Assembly (NCBI GenBank): GCA_964645585.1
Contig: CAZYAN010000029.1
Span: 1 to 52,578, forward strand
Length of the DNA: 52,578 bases
Direction of reading: 5' to 3'
From: DATGSL01 sp964645585
Lineage (GTDB): Bacteria > Verrucomicrobiota > Verrucomicrobiia > Opitutales > T3Sed10-336
Numbering within the stretch: position 1 is the stretch's first letter; each line of letters opens with the position of its first letter. The position numbers were made by a program, and so were the translations under genes. Below are positions 50,520 to 52,578 of the stretch, piece by piece. The notes under the pieces are model-generated. The model ran no database searches, had not been told where the DNA came from, and worked only from the letters and a program-made list of their open reading frames with translations.

Positions 50520-52578
50520 ATGCGGATGATAAATCGGATACTGGTGTGGCTGCTCACTATCTTTGTCGGATTTCAGGGGACGGCTTTCGGAAACGAAGTG
50601 CTCAGACTGAACGCGGAGGAGATCCAGGTGGAGATCGAGACCAGCGGCGTTCGTTTCGGTATATCGGACGGAACCGGATCAACCGTGGCGCCGATGCATG
50701 CAACCTCGGGTATTCGGTATGGGGCGCCGGCCGGAGAAGGGCTCGCGAACGCGTCGATTGAGACGGTTTTGGAGCGAAGTGAAACGGAATTGCGAGCGCG
50801 ATTGGTAAATTCGGACGGCGGCCCGATGGAGGCTCGGTTTTCCGTCGAAAGGGGAGTGTTGCGGGTCGAACTTTCAGGAGATCCAGAATCCGAATACACG
50901 ATCGACATCCGGACGGCACCGATGGGGCCGGTGTATGGATTGGGCGATCACGGAGGATACGGGAAGAACGCGAACTTGTTCGGCTTTCGAGACGAAAAGT
51001 TTGTCAACACCGGGAACAAGCGACGGTTTATTTCCACCTTCGCGATTTTCCCGAAGCAGGGACTCGGACAAGTGCTGTTCGAGAACGGATTGAAGCGCGT
51101 CTCGATTGACGAGACAGAGAACCGCATGGGGGTGGATGGCGCGAGTCGTTTGCTAGCGTATTACTTTGTCGGAGAACCACCGGCGGTTTATCGCGAATAT
51201 AAAGGGGCGAGAGAGCGGGAGGGTTATCTTGATTACCGCCCAAAGTTCACGTTCTTTGAGCTGGGATACGAAGCATTTGGTTCGCTCGGCTGGAACACCT
51301 TTCAGGATTCGGTTGAGAAGGACATCGCTGACTATTTGGAGCGTGGTTACGATCTTCGGTGGGCGGTGGTCGGGAGCGGCTTTTGGAAAGGAGAGCGCGC
51401 GAATCCAGCGGAAGGTTCCACGGTTTCGTTCGGGATGTGGGACGATGAACAGGAGCCTGGACGGAAGGACTCCTTTCCAAATCCTCGTTATCCGCGGGTG
51501 GAGGACTTTAAGACGTTTTTTCGCGAGCGGGAAATCCAGCTGCTGTTAGGCTCCCGGATCAATTTCAAAGCCCGTCCGGAGGAGGGCGGGAACTATAATC
51601 TGACAAACGATGGACCGTATGTGGTGGAAGGATTGGCGCGGGGATATTTTATTTCGAAGGAAGAAGAAGTGCAGCGCTACCGGGTGACCTTCCCTAAAGG
51701 AAAAGTTTATTTGCTGAACGCGGAAAACCCGGATGCCGTAGAGTGGTATTTGGAAGGGTATCAGAAATGGGATGTCGACGGTGTGAAGGAAGATTTGATG
51801 CTTCTTGACGGAGTCCGCTTGAGAAACGACGCACGGGTTAATCGGGTCAACGAGGCGTTAATGCGTGCGGGATATCTCGTGATGGTGCGAAATGGCGCCT
51901 TTTCGGTGGCAGGAGATATTCTTCGTCTGGAGGATACCAAGCACGGCTTCGATCAAGATCGGCCGGTGATCAATCTTCTAGCCTACGCGGCCAGTGGATA
52001 CTCAAACGCTTATCCTGATATCGTGGCTGGAAAGTATTTGCAGCCTCCGCTGTCAGACGATGAAAAGATCTATTTTGTGCGGAATGCGATGTTCGCGGCT
52101 GTCACGCCTGGCATGTCGTTCGGTATCGGGCCCTGGCATCTGGAGCCAGCGGGAGAAGAGATTGTCAAGAAAGCGGCGGATCTGCACCAAAGTTTAGCTC
52201 CCTATATTTACAGCGAGGTGATCCGGAATTTTGAAACCGGATATCCGCACGCGCTGACGCCCCTTCCGATCGCGTTTCCGCGGGATGCGGAAACCTACGA
52301 TCTGGCAAGTGTGGAGAAGCGACAGTATTCTTGGCTGATCGGAAAGTCTTTGCTCGCGACGCCGCTGTACGGAGAGGACTACGCAACGGCGGTATCGCGG
52401 GACGTGTACTTGCCGGAAGGACGATGGATGGACTGGGAAACGGGCGAGATTCTGGAAGGCGGCCGGACCTATCGCGATTATCCGTTCCCGCCGGAGAAAG
52501 TTCCTCTTTTTATTGGCGGGGATGGCCTGTTGGTTTTGCGGCGAGAAGGAAGATTGTACGGTTATTATTTTCCACTGA
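50520..52578 (+). CDS. Exported GH31 family glycosidase (3' end beyond the window)
   Basis: At least 686 aa; the frame is still open at the window edge (the terminal TGA is out of frame). A signal peptide (ILVWLLTIFVGFQGTAFG) is followed by an N-terminal beta domain and a GH31-like (beta/alpha)8 barrel. The strand GVKEDLMLLDG with D425 fits the GH31 nucleophile in K-x-D form, after WDVDG. SGYSNAYPDIVAG matches the downstream substrate-site segment, and the barrel is followed by a beta domain with LPEGRWMDWETGEIL. GH31 includes alpha-glucosidases, alpha-xylosidases and other retaining enzymes; the precise sugar is unknown. Probably works with the symporter upstream in breaking down and importing a glycoside. 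Confidence 0.87.
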   Translation, partial: MRMINRILVWLLTIFVGFQGTAFGNEVLRLNAEEIQVEIETSGVRFGISDGTGSTVAPMHATSGIRYGAPAGEGLANASIETVLERSETELRARLVNSDGGPMEARFSVERGVLRVELSGDPESEYTIDIRTAPMGPVYGLGDHGGYGKNANLFGFRDEKFVNTGNKRRFISTFAIFPKQGLGQVLFENGLKRVSIDETENRMGVDGASRLLAYYFVGEPPAVYREYKGAREREGYLDYRPKFTFFELGYEAFGSLGWNTFQDSVEKDIADYLERGYDLRWAVVGSGFWKGERANPAEGSTVSFGMWDDEQEPGRKDSFPNPRYPRVEDFKTFFREREIQLLLGSRINFKARPEEGGNYNLTNDGPYVVEGLARGYFISKEEEVQRYRVTFPKGKVYLLNAENPDAVEWYLEGYQKWDVDGVKEDLMLLDGVRLRNDARVNRVNEALMRAGYLVMVRNGAFSVAGDILRLEDTKHGFDQDRPVINLLAYAASGYSNAYPDIVAGKYLQPPLSDDEKIYFVRNAMFAAVTPGMSFGIGPWHLEPAGEEIVKKAADLHQSLAPYIYSEVIRNFETGYPHALTPLPIAFPRDAETYDLASVEKRQYSWLIGKSLLATPLYGEDYATAVSRDVYLPEGRWMDWETGEILEGGRTYRDYPFPPEKVPLFIGGDGLLVLRREGRLYGYYFPL

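Overview
The window is about 52.6 kb of bacterial chromosome. Most of it is GC-rich and densely coded with few gaps. The first ~4.6 kb is visibly richer in A/T and carries a CRISPR-Cas locus, which suggests a separate origin. Several traits point to a Gram-negative bacterium, most likely of the Verrucomicrobiota/PVC group: a type II secretion cluster with secretin, a very large repeat-rich exported protein ending in an 'FYRLVY'-like tail, a predicted outer-membrane barrel, and a family GH31 enzyme paired with a sodium symporter. The phylum assignment is inference; no rRNA or other phylogenetic marker was identified.

Left end (1-12.9 kb), defence region. One CRISPR repeat is visible at the extreme left edge, so the array lies off-window. 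On the minus strand follow cas2, cas1 and a compact type II-C-like cas9 (1069 aa). A plus-strand tracrRNA begins opposite the cas9 start codon. cas1 is split by a one-base shift in an A6 run. Next come an HTH-ImmA/IrrE metallopeptidase gene and a DUF4411 (PIN-like) gene, a toxin-antitoxin-like pair whose DUF4411 member is also frameshifted, in a C5 run. A 2001-aa DUF4011/SF1-helicase/Vsr-like nuclease/DUF3320 protein closes the region. Three different defence-type modules thus stand side by side.

Middle (13-35 kb), mostly housekeeping. An S9 serine peptidase, RNase E/G and RodA are on the minus strand. Divergent from rodA is a nine-gene type II secretion operon: pseudopilins I, J and K, then L, M, secretin D, a small lipoprotein-like protein, ATPase E and platform protein F. 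Genes for the major pseudopilin GspG and for GspH are not in the window. Then come ctaB (heme A pathway) and hemN (oxygen-independent heme synthesis). Divergent from hemN is a B12-dependent class II ribonucleotide reductase. The hemN/nrdJ gap holds two FNR-like boxes, which fits control of both genes by oxygen.

Right end (35-52.6 kb), cell surface and carbohydrate use. A single 12.5-kb gene encodes a 4159-aa exported protein: N-terminal autotransporter-like repeats, some duplicated nearly identically at DNA level, then many Ig-like modules and a cysteine-rich centre. It is followed upstream by a predicted outer-membrane barrel gene. On the plus strand are a sodium/solute symporter and a GH31 glycosidase that runs off the window, probably one sugar-utilisation unit. 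The secretion operon could export some of these surface proteins, but the sequence does not show this directly.
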